Source: Triops longicaudatus | Lineage: Eukaryota > Arthropoda > Branchiopoda > Notostraca > Triopsidae | Reading direction: 5' to 3' | NCBI GenBank assembly: GCA_022885665.1 | Contig: JAGQDJ010000071.1 | Coordinates: 124,001-188,000 of the forward strand | Length of the DNA: 64,000 nucleotides | In this document: positions 42,022-55,800 of the stretch, piece after piece | Numbering within the stretch: the stretch's first letter is position 1 | Layout of the letters: every line of letters starts with the position of its first letter | Notes under the pieces: generated by a model | Told to the model about the DNA's origin: nothing | Databases searched by the model: none | Seen by the model: the letters and a program-made list of their open reading frames with translations, nothing else | Position numbers and translations under genes: made by a program

Positions 42022-45000
42022 GTAAGACCATTTTCGTTTTCGCTCACCATTATTCTTCTTCCTCTTCTTCTTCCTTTTATTCTGTGCTTCTTTCTACAGT
42101 ATTGTAAATAAACCCCGCGAGCCATTGTTTCGTTCTTTTTCCCAGAAAGACTTTTATTGAGCTCACTCGATTCATTTTTCAACAAGGAAAGCTCCATGCA
42201 CAATATTTATCTAGACAAATAGCTATATTGTCGTTAACCGAACTTATCGTAAAGCTAAACTGGACAAATTTACGGCACGAATTCCGTGCGATTCGTTCTC
42301 GAGTCCGGAACTTGACAAGTATCAAATTCCACAAGAGTTGTTCGTTCAAAAAAGCGGCTTTCTACGGTCCGAGAACATTACTTTAATTCGCTTTGGCCGG
42401 AAGCCAGCTAAAATTCCAAGGTATTCCAGCAAAAAGATGGTAGAGCAGCTTGGTAGCTAGAGTTTACGCTAATATAAGCGTAGGTTTTTGCTGGAGAAAT
42501 GCTTCAGTTGTATTGAACTCATGCAAAATACAAAAATGCAAGTAAATACAGGCAAGGAATTCGGTGAAAACAGCGCTTGAGAAAGTAAGGGAATATTTCA
42601 AAAAGTCAAGCGAAGACTCAAAGCTTGAAGAAAGTGCAAGTGAAGATTCACCTACAAATTTCAAAGCATTTAAAACAAGTAAGCTCTCGTTTACAAGCTC
42701 AACTAAAGGTTCTAGTTCAGTAATGACTCATTCTACAGTGAATATTTTAGACGAAAGTTAAGAAATTAGAGAAAAAAATTCAAGGAGAATTCAGTTTGAC
42801 GAAGGGAAGGCCGTTTTGGGCCAGAATAAAGGACATAAAGGTAAGGAATGGTACATAGCGTCAGAATAGGCTCGAAATTTGTCTGTAGTGGCTTCATTAG
42901 CATAGTTGGGGATTTGTTGATGGACACATGGCCCAAAAGTTTTTTTCCCTTTTGGTGTGTGTGGCTTGTTTAGCTTAGGTGTCTGTACAGGAGAACTGGA
43001 ATGTGAAATGGTGGTGTAAAACAAGGCCAAGATAGCAACAAGAAAAAGGGGGCAATGGAAACTAAAACAAAAGAAGGGAAAAACGTAAAAAGAATCAGTC
43101 AGGCGCAACCACACATATACAAGTGCAGCTGGAACACATACACAGTCGTTATTCTTTTTTTCTTCCTTGCCTAGCTTTCGTTTGGGTCATTTGAATCTGG
43201 AGAAGAAATAGCATAGGAAGGCAAAAAGGAGCAGATTTTTTGTTCAGTGTGTCCAATTACGAGAGCAGCAGAAACTCAACTCTCGCGTCTGTCGGCTTGT
43301 ACAAGAATCCTGCGTTTTTCTTTTAATGAGAACAGAAAGGGTATGTAGTGTAGTGACTTACCCTGCGTCTCCCCTAATTGAAAATTGACGCGCGTCTTTT
43401 GATGGGAGTCCGACTGGAGGAGATGAGTGTGAAACTTGGAAATGCAGAAACGGTTTGGGCACATTTTCAGGCCAGAAAGAGAGCTTTTCAGAGCCGTAGC
43501 TGAAAGAAAGCCTAAAGGCTTTAAAGAAATGAGTGTGAGTGTACCTTTTCATAAGCCCAAACGCCCGATTTCCACGTTGATGGATTAGTTTTACTTTTCT
43601 TTGTTGGTTTTATAGTTTTGTGATTTTGTCTTTCGGTGTTTTAGTCAATTCTTTAGTCATTTTCCGTTTCTTGCAATCATTTTAGGCTTTTTTTTTTGGT
43701 ACGTTAGAAACTAAGGAAGATTTGCGCTAAAAGGAAATATTTTGGGGCATTTTGAGAGTGTGTTTAAGGTAATTTACCCGGGGGAAAGCTTCGGTCTCCT
43801 GTTCGTTTGTGTGTTTGGTTTGACTTTTCTGTCCTACAATCTGTGAGAAACGACAAAGCCAGCGACAAAGTGTTATGGAAGGATGAAGCTGCTGGTGAAT
43901 GTGTGTTTAGGGTATGCGCAACATGAGCTTTGTTTGCTTGAAGGACAAGGATAACGCGGTGAGAGACAGCACAACAAGGCATTTGCTTTTTGTGTGTGTG
44001 TCCCTCAACCCACCTCAACCCCCGCCTTCCGTTGACTTCACCGTGTTTCACACACCCCGGAAGTCGCCCTAATTGGGCTGTAATGGACTCACACTGCCCT
44101 TCTCGTTCCTTTTCTTGATAGAAGGTACCGTACGGTGCACCCGTTTTTTCGGGAAGGAAGGAAATTGCGTTATGGGATAGTGTTTCACAAAATGAAAGTC
44201 TGGAGGACCTCCTGGTGATGGTAATGGAAGAGATTTTTCCTGTTGCAGGCTAGTTAGGCGTAGAAAAAGTTGTGGAATTTTAGGAGCAAAAGTGAAAGAA
44301 CGCAAAAGGTTGGCACGATGGACCCAAGTTGGTTTAAGAGGTTCGTTAACGTTAATGAGGTTTAATTATGAAGGCGTGGCTTCAGGTTGGGAGGTACAGA
44401 ACATGAGAGATTTAGAGCGTAAAAAGACTGCGTAATTGAGTCGTAAGGAGCGGGATGAGCAATTAAAGGATTCGCAATTATGCACAAGTTTGAGCCGAGA
44501 CGAGAGGAAATGTGCAGCTGGGCGTGGCTTAATCAAGACGGCAGTGAAGTAAGTAAGTACATTGATGCTGTGGTTTTCAAGGGAAAAATCCTGCTTTGTT
44601 TAGTCCTTTTATACATTTTGAAAGGTTTTTCAGGTTAAAAAGAAATTTCGAGTTAATTTCACTCAGGTTCTTGCAAGCGGAGTCGTAAACGAAGGAATTG
44701 GCTTTTACGATTCCAACAGTTTTGAAAACTTGATAGCCTTTTTATACTTCGTCCACGGTGGGATATTTTGACGCTTGTATCGTCGCTTTCATATTAAGAA
44801 CGCTAAAACTGTTGCAGTGGAAGACGGTGGAGAAGAAAAGAAGACATTAAGGTTGTTGTTATTATGTCCCACTTTTTTCTGTAAGGGGCTCGCTGCAGAG
44901 CCGTGGCTCAGGAACCTTGAAAGCAAAGGTTCCTTTTCGCTCCTTAATTTTATAGTTTCAAAAAGGAAGTTTATATACTTTCCTACCTGCTACTTTCAAA

Positions 45001-48000
45001 AATAAAGTCTTTTTACTCATCTCTGGAAGGGTCTGACATTACAGTGTTAGGAAACGAGCCTATTTTCCCGTCGTTGAAAGGAAACTTGAAACGCCAGAAA
45101 CCGGTGAACCAGTACCCGTTAGGTGCAACATTGGAACTTGAGGAATTTGCAAAGTCTTGAAATGCTTTTTGGATTCTGATAAAACTACCTTTCGAAATGT
45201 AAAAGTAATTTTTTAACAAGTTAAAGCAACTTAAAGAGCATTTCTGAAATCGTTATAATGCTTCGTGGAAATTTATTTGTAAATTACGGAGTAAGAAATT
45301 TCTCTAATAATTCAATCAGTTAGTTTAACGACAGTTTATTATTTTTTTCGAATTTTTGCAAGAGATTTCGACCTAGCTAAAGAGAAGAGAAAAAATATGG
45401 AATGCTGGAGTTCGAAACGGCGGAGCAAGTTGTTCAAGCTGAGCCTTGACCTTGTCGACCCTTGTCGTGGCGACATTCCGCGTTTTCTCTTACGAGAAGT
45501 CGAACAGACGTGAAAAAGCGAGAGAGAAAAAATGGTCAGGAAGTGGAAGGCCATTAATTATTTCTTAAGGAGGATCATTGAAAGGAACTGAACGAATGCG
45601 TGATTACTGGCTCCCTCTGGCTGAACGAACAGCTTAAAAAAATGAAATCGACCTACTGCCGGAAATTACCTCCATTTTTTTAGTGACAAAGAAGCTTGAA
45701 AGTCACTTTGAAAGACGAGTGTCAGATTTGAGCATGAAATTGGCCTAAATCTTTTATTAATTAACGGTAGTTCGACTGAAATTTAACGAATTGTAAGACT
45801 AAATAATTTTATCCCTTGCATTACATTGCATTAGCCTAAGCCTGTTCAGTATATTTTTCTTTCTTTCAAGCAAAGTCTTGTGCTAAACAAAAAATGCGAC
45901 AAGGGTTGTAGCAAAGATGATTTTGTAGCAACAAATCCGACCAATTCGGTGTAGGGTGAAGGAGTGAAAGTTTGCTGGAGTTACAAGATTAGCGTGAAAA
46001 AGGGGCGTGGCTGGCGTGTGGCGAATTCGGGACCGAAGCCAAGCTGGGTGCAGATGTGGAACTAGAGAGGGTTTTGGCTCCTCCCTCTCCGGTACAGAGG
46101 GAATTGTGCGGGATCGCTAAAAGAAGATTGTGTATAGACCATCTGTCATAGCTGGAAGCCTTTGGGGCTCAAAATAGGATTTTTTAATTATTCCGTCAGC
46201 GGGCGATGACAGACAACGTCCAAGAGCCGACGACAAGATTCGGAGACTTAATTGGCATAGTTTTCGTAATTGGCTCACTGGAATTACATTTCGTTAACCT
46301 ATTTACCCTGGGTTAATTCGTAAATGTCATTCGTAATCCTAAGAAATGAACTTAGTCAAGCCTTTGTATTGCAGCTACACAAGTCTGCTGATCACTAAAT
46401 ATGAGATGAGCTTACTGCATAAAAGAAACTAAGGAGTTAAAAGTTAGCACAAAAAGCCTTGATTTCTCATCTATTTTCAACAGAATTTCGTAAATTATAA
46501 GCTTGTTGATTTGTTTTCGAGACTAGTTCGTATTCTTGGTTTTCTGAAGACTTGTTTGCCTCGCATTATCGTCAGTTAACACTGTTTTGTACTATTTTGG
46601 AGTTTATGGTTCGTCGTGTAGGTTTAAATTTATAACGTTAAATTCGAGTGTTTGGTAAGCATATAATCAGCACAACTCGGAGAAATAGCTTTCTATTAAA
46701 AAGAATCATCAAAATGCAGGATAAGGAAACTCGGAAGAATGACGTCTTTTACAAAAAGTTTCATTAATGGGGAAACGAGATAAAAGGGAAGTTTGGGCGT
46801 AATAAGAAGATGGAGAACACCCTTGGCGCTGGTCTCAAGTCGTGTGGTATCAAGTGAAGGCTGCTTTTCTATAGCCAACACCTCGATTGAAAAGAACTCG
46901 AGCGATGCCAAGCCTCTTCCATTGTTCCTGGTGTCAGCAAACTGGAATGAAATGGAAGGAAATAGCCAAGCAGTTGAAACTCACTACACCTTTGTACAAA
47001 TGTCTACTCCAGGGGTCACTTCAAACGTTTCTCGTCGCTCCTGGAAGGATGCAGTGTGTGAGGATTCTGCACCCTCCTTTGCATGGAAGAGAAAGGTTTA
47101 TAATAGACTTATATGTGAAAGAGGCCGAAATAGGGGGGTTAGGAGCATATATTTTCATGGCAAAGAATCGAGTGAGAAACGTGGGGCCCTCCTAGTGTGC
47201 CATTGTTGTCGCTGCTATGCAAAACTTGCCAAGCTAAGCTCGAATTTGTCCCGCAGGACTCTCGTAACGAGGACGTTTGTGGTGATAAGGGGGTTTGAGG
47301 AAAGGGGGGTTAAAAGAAGGTGCATTGTTGTCAGGGACATCATTATCGATTGCTGGATTATAGTTGGGTGGGAAACGCGAGAGGATTTATTGAGTGAAGA
47401 GTTCTTTCAGCTGGACTGGCTTTTGTGTTGCAAGAGAAGTTGCTTAAACGGGCGATTTTGCCACCCCTTCTACCCTCAAGTGGGAAAACGTGAGCCTTGC
47501 TTATTTTTTTTTTTTTTTTTTTTTGCTTCGACTTTACCAGCGTAGCCTATTGCTGGAACTTTGTGTACACAAACGGATTTACAATGTCACTGTTTGTACG
47601 TGTACACTGCTTGCGTATTTTCCTGAAAGTAGAAAGATTTTTGTGTATTCCGTAGAGCAAAATAGTTTTCAAGCTAAAATTATTAAAAGTTTTGCAAAGC
47701 GATTTTTTACGTTTAAGATGTTCGAAACCATTTGTACTCCAAAAAAGTTTGGCGTTAAGGCAAATATGCTGATGAGGCTATTCTTTGGCCTTTTCCCTAC
47801 GTTAAATCGTGACGTTTATGGTTCTGTTTTGGACGATCTTCGCGTTCCTTAACCATATTTATACCTTCCACCAACGAAGTTTGTTACTTTTTTTCTCGGC
47901 TTTAATGACATTTTCCCAGAATTAATCCTCTTTCTGTCAGATTGTCAGTCTTGAGAACCGGGTTTGTTTTAGAATAAACTCACCAGGAGGGCCAGACGTT

Positions 48001-48104
48001 TCCTTCCCCTTTTTTGTAAGTTTGCCATGAAGAAAGCTAATTATCTGTATAGTTTATTTCAATTTTCCTCCTGAAAAATTTATTATAGTTGTAGTGAATT
48101 TTTT

Positions 48105-48105
<1 letters not shown>

Positions 48106-48141
<36 letters not shown>

Positions 48142-48167
48142 NTTTTTTTTTTTTTTTTTTTTTTTTT
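48106..48167 (+). repeat. Poly-T homopolymer of 62 bases containing one N
   Basis: An uninterrupted T run with an ambiguous base at 48142. The true length is uncertain. It could be the reverse complement of a retroposon poly(A) tail, but no element body was recognised beside it. Confidence 0.9.
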
Positions 48168-51100
48168 GAGGAGGGAAGTTGTTTGCGCACGTTTTCGGTC
48201 ATGCTTCTAATTTAGCATTGGTTGTCTGTCAACTTTTGAATTGCAAACTTCCTTCCCGCTTGAAAAAAAGTAAAAAAAATAAAAAAAAGACGCTGTCAAA
48301 AAAGTTATCTGGTGTGGGTTTCTTTTTATTAATTCTTATTTTTCCCCTGACGTCCCGGTGCCAAATTTGGGACGTATTTACGTTGGATGCTTCACGTGGA
48401 ACAGTTTTATGGCTTTCTCGCACGATCTCGACAACGGATCCTGAAAGTAAATAACAGGATACCTTACTGTCCTTTTTATTCGGGCTTATTTTGTAAGAAA
48501 ATAGACAGGAAAGCAACGGTTTGGACTACTGTAGTGACCGTATATTGAACTGAAAAACTGTTCTACGTGTTCAACCAAGTTCTCAATTCTCGGTTCATGA
48601 TAGATAGATATATATGTATATACATATTAGGAGATGCATCATTTGGTAAGGAATGCTGAGGTAATGGGGATCAATTCCTCGTTGGGAGCTTGTTGCTGCC
48701 CGTAAGTGGTAGAAAAAGAAACGAAAAAACTGAACGTCACGTTTGGGTCACTCAAAGCGTGACCGTACGTTTACAGCGAACTCAATCGTGACGTGATATC
48801 AATGCGAGGCAAGTTTTTCTTTCTACCTTGTTTAGAGCATTATACGCTGTTGAAAAAACGTTACAAATGAGGTCAAAGGCCAACTACGATTACCTTTAGC
48901 GGTTTGATGCTTCATGACGTTCCCAAATGCATTTTCTATTCTCGTGCACAATTTTTTCGTTTTGGTTCCGATGAGAATCTTTTTAACAAAATATTAAGGG
49001 AAAACGAAAAAAAGTAGGTTTATTGTACTAATGCATTCCCATCGCTTTTGTTCCACGTTTGAACAGTTATTTTTATGGTAGGTTAACGCGTGTAGGTTTC
49101 TACCTGGTGCGTTAGTCATAGGCGGCAATTATTGCTCCGAAAACCTTGGCTAGTCTACCTATAGCTTACCCCCCTTCATGTCTGTTTCATCTCCTCTTGC
49201 TGGGGGCAATTTCCGGTCGTCGGCAAACCGATGATGTGCTGCTAACCGCAAAACCATCCTAGCGCAGTGGGCAATGACAGTGCTGGCCATTATGCAAATT
49301 ATAACTTCATAAGCGGCTTTGCGACCCCCTCTCAACCCTTAGCCACACTAAAAAGTGCCTTAAGCTCCTAATAGTAGCAGTTTGTAGCTTCTTGACTCCC
49401 CCGTCAACTATGAGAAGTTCATTTCCGGCTTAACAGGTTCAGAAACCATTTTTTGCGCGCTCGAACTTAAAAAATTTTGATCTTGGAGCATTTATTAAGA
49501 AGGGTAAGTAAGCACGAGTAGAGCAGATTTTTCTGTGCGATATAACCACCTTTGGTTGCAGAGCAACGCGAACTTGAAGCTGGTTGGTGGCAGTCAACAA
49601 GGCTCCACCCTCTTGTCAGAGCCTCGGGCTATGCGAAAAGAATCGGCCCTATCGAACCGTAACGATACGTCGTGGAAACTTGAGCAAGGGATCAATTATG
49701 ATTAGTTTGAGTGGAGGAATTGGGAAATCGAAAGCTTTTTTCTGGATCTCAAGCTTTTTTTCGTTTCTCATGTCGACTTTGTACCTTTGATAGGTCATTT
49801 TCAAGAGTGGTTTGGCTCTTCTCAAACTTATTTTTTTTTTAACCCGCTTGCGTGTACTGACAAGACCTGCAGCCGAGTAATTGATAGAGCTCATAATTTA
49901 CATTGAAGTGGTGATGAATGGCGGGTCTTAAGATTAGTTTTAAAGAGGGTGTTTTAAGGCACTGGAATTTCTCTCTTAGGATTTTTTTTTCGGGAGGCGA
50001 TTTTTTACTTTTAAAACGCCTCGAAGGGTTGACAAGATGGCCGTAAAACCGTCCAGGTGTTAACCTCTCTCCTCTCTGGCAAACATACGGCACTCACTGA
50101 CTTCATGCGACACAGGATTTGTAACTTTTGAGGAAAGTTATTTATAAAACATTACCATTTTCTGTAGGAGGACCGAAAAGTAAATGTTCCCCGTTTCCTT
50201 TGCGTTTCATAAACTAGAGCCGAGATGTTATTTGTATTCTTGATTTTTTGATATTTCAATTTGAAAACTTAATATCGTCAAAGTAAAAAGACTCGAAATT
50301 TTAAAATCAATTTTAAATCAATGAATTCTGAATTTTTAATGATTTTTCCTTTCTCCTGATTCTTTGAAGTCAGTGCTATAGAAATCTGGCAATAAATTAC
50401 TTTTCAACTTATGTATTTAGTATTTTTCTCTTTAGATTTCTTAAAACTAGTGTTGCGTACGTGTATAGTCTCTTATTAGAAGTAGTTAAAAACAGATATT
50501 GTTTGAGAAATATATTAGATTGAATTCGAAGATTCTTGCTGGTCATTAATGAAGTTATGGCCACAAACAATCCGTCGGAAGCTAATTAGGCTGGTGAGGA
50601 ATGTTTGCGCGGCCGTCATGTTTTGTTGTTATTTATAGTCTCGTTCATTCTTTACATTGTTAGCCGAAAGAAGAAAATCCTCAAGGAAAGAAAAAAGAAT
50701 GTAGAACGCCCCGTGAATGCCCCCAATGAGCGAAGACATATCACTATGCAAATGACTGACAAAAGCCAGACGTTGCAGTTTGCAGGGAGGCTCTTGAAAG
50801 CTTCGAGTACCTGGGAATAGAAACCATAGCTCTTTTTTCTCTCTCTCGTTGGTGCCTCTTGAAAGCCAACTCTTTGGTGTTGCTCAGCGCAGAAAAAATC
50901 GAAAACTAGGGACGCGAGACCAGGAAATAATGAAAAATCGGATAATTCTTTGTCTGATTTTTTGAAAGGCAGAATAATAGAAGCCATAAGCGAGTACTTG
51001 AGCACGAAAAATTGCTGGCTATTATAAATGCCATGAGTCTTCTCAGAAACCCTCTTGAGAAGGAAAATAAGTTTAGGATATATATCTGGGAATTCCTTTC

Positions 51101-52535
51101 TGGAAGAATAAAGGCTTTTTGATAGCTGCTGTTTCTTAAGGCTATGCAAATAAACCCGAGAGATGCAAGGAAGAATAGGAAGAAGGCTGATAATCAAGCT
51201 GGCGGAATGAAGAGATACTTCTGTAAATGTTGCGAGTTCAGGCGTAGAGAGACGCGAGTCACGTTGGCCGTTTCCATGTGAGAGATTTTTCGGGGTCGCC
51301 AGGGAACTGTTGTTGCAACTGACAAACAAATAAACAAGCCACAGAACGAAGTTCTCTGAAAGGAAGATACTAAATGGATTATTTTTTTTCCTACTTGGGA
51401 ATATTACGTTTACATGGGTAAACTGCAAAAGCAAATTTTCTTTTGACTTACACGAATAATACGAATACAGTTGAATTTGTTTTGAGCTTTCGCTTTAAGA
51501 TAAGTCGTAGCAAATGAAGAGATTTCAGATGGGGTGCGTTTCAGGATGTTAAATTGCTCCGAAATTTTAAACTGGTTTCGCATAAGGCCAGGAAAGGAGC
51601 GTTAAGATTAGTAGACCTTTTTAATGGGGCTGATTGCTGGACGTAATTGCACATGTTTTGGCTTGTCGAGGATGTAAAAGAGAATGGCAGTTGGCAGGTT
51701 TTTACGATCGGTGTTAAGTAGTTGTCCGGGTCTTGGAACGGTACGAGAGAAGCTGATCAAAATGGAAAACCCGAGTGTTAAAAGTTGTTTTGCTGACTTT
51801 ATTTTTGGGGCGGGAGGGTGTTATTGGAGAGTTCGAATGATCGAAAGAAGCCAAGTGAGGAAGAAGACAACAAGAGAAGAAAAAGATAGGGACGACGTAA
51901 AACCGCCGAGTCTCGTCGTGCTATGTCAATCAAGATTCCGCCTGGTTCGCTTGCAAGTCCCTTAGGAGACCGGTTTGGTGGTTATTGGGGCTACTGTTGA
52001 AAGTTTGATGGTGGAGAAGAGATAACAATACTCGTGGCGCGAAGCCAGGCTAGAACACGAGTTACACCACTTGTTAGCCACGAGAATTTTATTTAAAACT
52101 CAAACTGCCCCCAGGAAGGGCAAAAAAGTTAAACATACTGTCACCAGATGGTGATCGAAGATTTTCTACCAAAAAGACACTCAAGGCGAAAGAGGACTCG
52201 GAAGTTGACTTCAAGGGTTTGGTTGGGGTGATTCGAGGCAGAGATGTGAATTTTAGATAGCATTCCACAGTTTTATGGCGTCATTGGGTTCGTCATCCTT
52301 GACAATTGAGTGCGAAGTGGCATTTCAGTGTTCACACAGTTAGGTGAAAAGGCTGTAAACACGGAGAGTAAACCTTCAATGAGTGTGTTTGACGAACCGT
52401 TTATTGACTATTTAAACGTGAGAACCAAATGTGTTGGCACGGTTAAAACTTCTCTCTAAATTTCTTTGAAGTCTTCTTTTTCATTTCAAGAGACGGGATA
52501 GTTAGTCAGTTGTCTCGTTGCAGTTCAGATTCCGT

Positions 52536-52802
52536 CCCCTAGATGGCCTTTAGATTTCGTTTCTGAGCTTTTAGGCGAGAAATCGCTACCCGGCGAGTCT
52601 CAGTAAAGAAGCTTCATGACTAATCGGACATTATTGTGAAACATTTGGGGAACTTCTAATTTATTTATTTCTGTCGTATTTTAAAATTCATGTCACTTAT
52701 ATTCCCCCCTAAGAAAATGGGCAATCGAACCAAAAATTGATAATATTTCGCTAGCTAATCACTAGATGGCTTGCAGTCTCTCGAGAGGTCAATAGATGGC
52801 GG
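52536..52802 (+). promoter_or_regulatory. Cluster of three TAGATGGC motifs (CTCF-like)
   Basis: CCCCTAGATGGCC (52536-52548), CACTAGATGGC (52760-52770) and CAATAGATGGCGG (52790-52802) lie in the same orientation within 267 bp. The core matches the conserved part of animal CTCF sites (CCASYAGRKGGC). A fourth copy lies in the KAT6/PGM1 promoter. Function is inferred only. Confidence 0.3.
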
Positions 52803-55800
52803 TTAGGTCGCTATACGGCAGAAATGATCCGCCCCCAGGGCACTGTTTTTGAATTTAGGTTTCTGAATATGAAATATTAAAAAAATTGGGCTTGCTAAAG
52901 AGAAACGAAACACGACTAGCATGTGATTTTTATGTAAAATCGCAACATCCGGTTAATTGTGACCAATTGCACACGTTTTGTTTCACGCCATAAAGAGGTA
53001 AGGCAGGCTCTTTTGTTAGGGCCATACTAATTAGCGGTCCGCTGAGTGTTAGCTTCACATAAAGAGCGGATAGACGGAAAACGCGAGAAGAGGAAGTTGT
53101 TTACGTGCCATAGGTTACACCCTGAAAGGGAAAAAGTAGGAGTAGCTGCCGTTTGAGCCTACGATTCGTCCTTCGTCACGCATTGTGCTGTACACCCGAA
53201 TGTTTATTGCCTTCTGAAGTTGTGCCCTAAAAAGTCACTCGTGTTGTTACCTTCCGAGTTCTTTACTTGCTTAACTTCGAGCCATTTTTGCACGTGTGTT
53301 TGTGAGCTGATTTGTCCTTATTTCTAGTACCAAGCTTCTGAAAACTGTTACTCTTTTAAGAATCTGAACATAGGAGCCGTTTTCCTCGTTTTTCTAAACC
53401 TCGTCGTTCTGCAGTTAACAGCACTCGACGCTGATACGTCCCAAACTGCCCGAGGCAATTGCGTTTCGCCAAAACTTGCTTGCCCTACATCGTAGAGCAT
53501 TCAGCAGTACATCAAATGAAAGCCTTTGACGTGAACCTTACTGAATGAATTGTTTACGGCTCAAAGGTTTTGGGGTCAATTTTAATGACAATTTATTTAG
53601 GGGGCAAGGTTTGAGGAAGTATTTGTTTTTTAACCGGGGTTCATATAAAGACAACGGCACCAGTTGTGCTATGTGATGCCAACAAAAATGGACAAGCGTG
53701 CTTCAGGAACCTTATCCATATAAACAAGACGGTTCTTTTTTTGCTTCCTTTCCGCTCTTCTCGCTTCCCCGAGAACAAGCATACACACATGAGAACATCG
53801 GACAGCCACATGTTCCCTGACTGTGTCCCGTCCCGAGTCAATTTAAAGGCAAAGAGTATGTGTAAACATGGAAGAACTGCGAAGGCAGGGAAGTCGCGTG
53901 CTCATGGATTCCACTCTGACTCCTTCCGTTTCTGTGCGTTGGGAATCATAACTTGTGCAAGAGAACTTTGGTCTAAATGAGAAAATGCGGTTGAAAGTCA
54001 AAGGCAGAAGCCGGCACAGGGCAGGGAGAAATATGTCTAGATGGATATTTCAGAATATATAGCCACGAAAGCCACGCCCCTGTGACTGACTTATGGAGGG
54101 TTTTAGGTTCTATTTTTAACCTTTTAGCTTTTGAAGCGAAATAATATTGTGTCAGGGCGCGCTTTGGCATATTCCATGGTACTTGACAAGTCGTTCGTGA
54201 ACGCTTAGCGAAAACGTTAGGCCTAATATTGGACAGTTTTCATCAAAGACAGCCGAGCCGAAAGGCATTTAAAAATAGGGGCACGATTTTCGACGCTACA
54301 CTCGGGTTTAACTTCAGCCTGGAACTAAAGAAGAGCAGAGGGCTGACAATTCTAAAAGGGTGAAGATTGAGAGATAAATTTCTCCAGCGAAATTTGGTGA
54401 AGCTAAAAGAAAAATACAGTTTTTCAATTTTTTCCAATAATAGAAGTTTTGCCAGCTGAATTGAGGCTGGTTTTGAAACTCATCAAATAGCATTATATTG
54501 AATAGCGAATCAAGTATAAAACCAAAAGAGGGGAAAAAGGAAGCTATTTTGAAACTAAGGGGGTAGAAACTTTGATAAAGCATGGAAAGGCTCTCGGCTT
54601 GGATCTTTGCAAGGTACAAAGTGTAGCTTCCTTCATTTTCACATATTTTCTCTCTTTTTTTTATTTATTTATCTTTCACCTGTGAAAGAAGACGTGTGTA
54701 TGTAAGGAGAGATGAAAGGCAACGGAGGATGTGGAGGCAACAGCCGAAAAGGCAATCGTGCTCCCCGAGAGGTAAAAAAGAGAAATCTCTACCCTGTTCT
54801 TAATTCATCCCCATAAGAGAGATAACACGACACGTGGCGCGAAACTTGATTTTCTGTCAAGCGACGTCTTTGATACGTGCTGATAGTATAACAAGTTGAA
54901 ATGAAGTACTACGCTTGAATCAATAATTCAGTGATAGTTTTACGGGTGCGTTCAGGACGACGTTTCCTTTTAAGAATTCGTTACGGACTCGATTTTTCTA
55001 AATAAGGTGTTAAGTCTAAATAAGGTGCTATGAAGTTAAATGGAGTTTAATAACCACTCTGTTAAAATTGCTTGGAAAATGTTGAGTTTCAAAATTAGGA
55101 AGTAAGTTTACTCTTTGTTTTGGTTACGGGCACGTGCGGTTCTTTTCGTAGGGCCGAGAATCTCAAAGGTACTTTAAAAATTAAAACGCCCTAGACAAAG
55201 CATTCGCTACAGCATTCCTGTCGGAAAGGCGATAATGAAGTTGTTTCCCCAATTGTGGCATTGTTTCCGAACTTGGAGTCAAAGGTGGAGGTTGCGGATG
55301 GACAAGAATATGTCAGAAATGTGGGCCAAACATTCGTGCAGTGTTTCGCCGATTGAAACGCTAGCAAAGGGCGTGTTGAAAAGAAAGGTGATAGCCATGA
55401 AAGTTGACAATTGATTGCGTCTTACGCAGCGCAAGTTTGACGGGACGAAACGGGCCAGAAGAGACACAACAACGAACGCTTTTGCTCCCTTTGAGCACGC
55501 ACAAAAAAGTAATGGAGAGCCACCCTCTCGTGGCAGATATGCAAGTCCTTGTGCGGTGGATTAACGTACTTTCCCGAATTCCCCCTCGACGTCTCGGTTT
55601 CTTACCTCGTAAGGGTCTCCTTTGGCCCCGCCCGCGAGGGGGAGAAGCTCTCCAAGGAATGAAAGCGTCTTGGGGCGTCGCGACAGCTCGTAGTATTCAG
55701 TCCGACTTGAGCTGCCGCCAAGTTTGGTGTTGGGTTTGCGGTGCTGCGCGTCCAGTTTGAAGTTTAAATGGGATAAGAAGTTCGAGGCGGTTAGCGCGAC

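Noticed and set aside
46793..47545. 250-codon open frame on the plus strand
   Set aside because: It starts with TTG, ends through a poly-T run (a string of Phe), has an overlapping frame in another phase, and shows no family resemblance. Skewed composition explains the lack of stops.
50652..51434. 260-codon open frame on the minus strand
   Set aside because: No ATG at its start and a composition dominated by Phe, Leu, Ser and Lys, as expected from a pyrimidine-rich strand where stops are rare. No splice logic.
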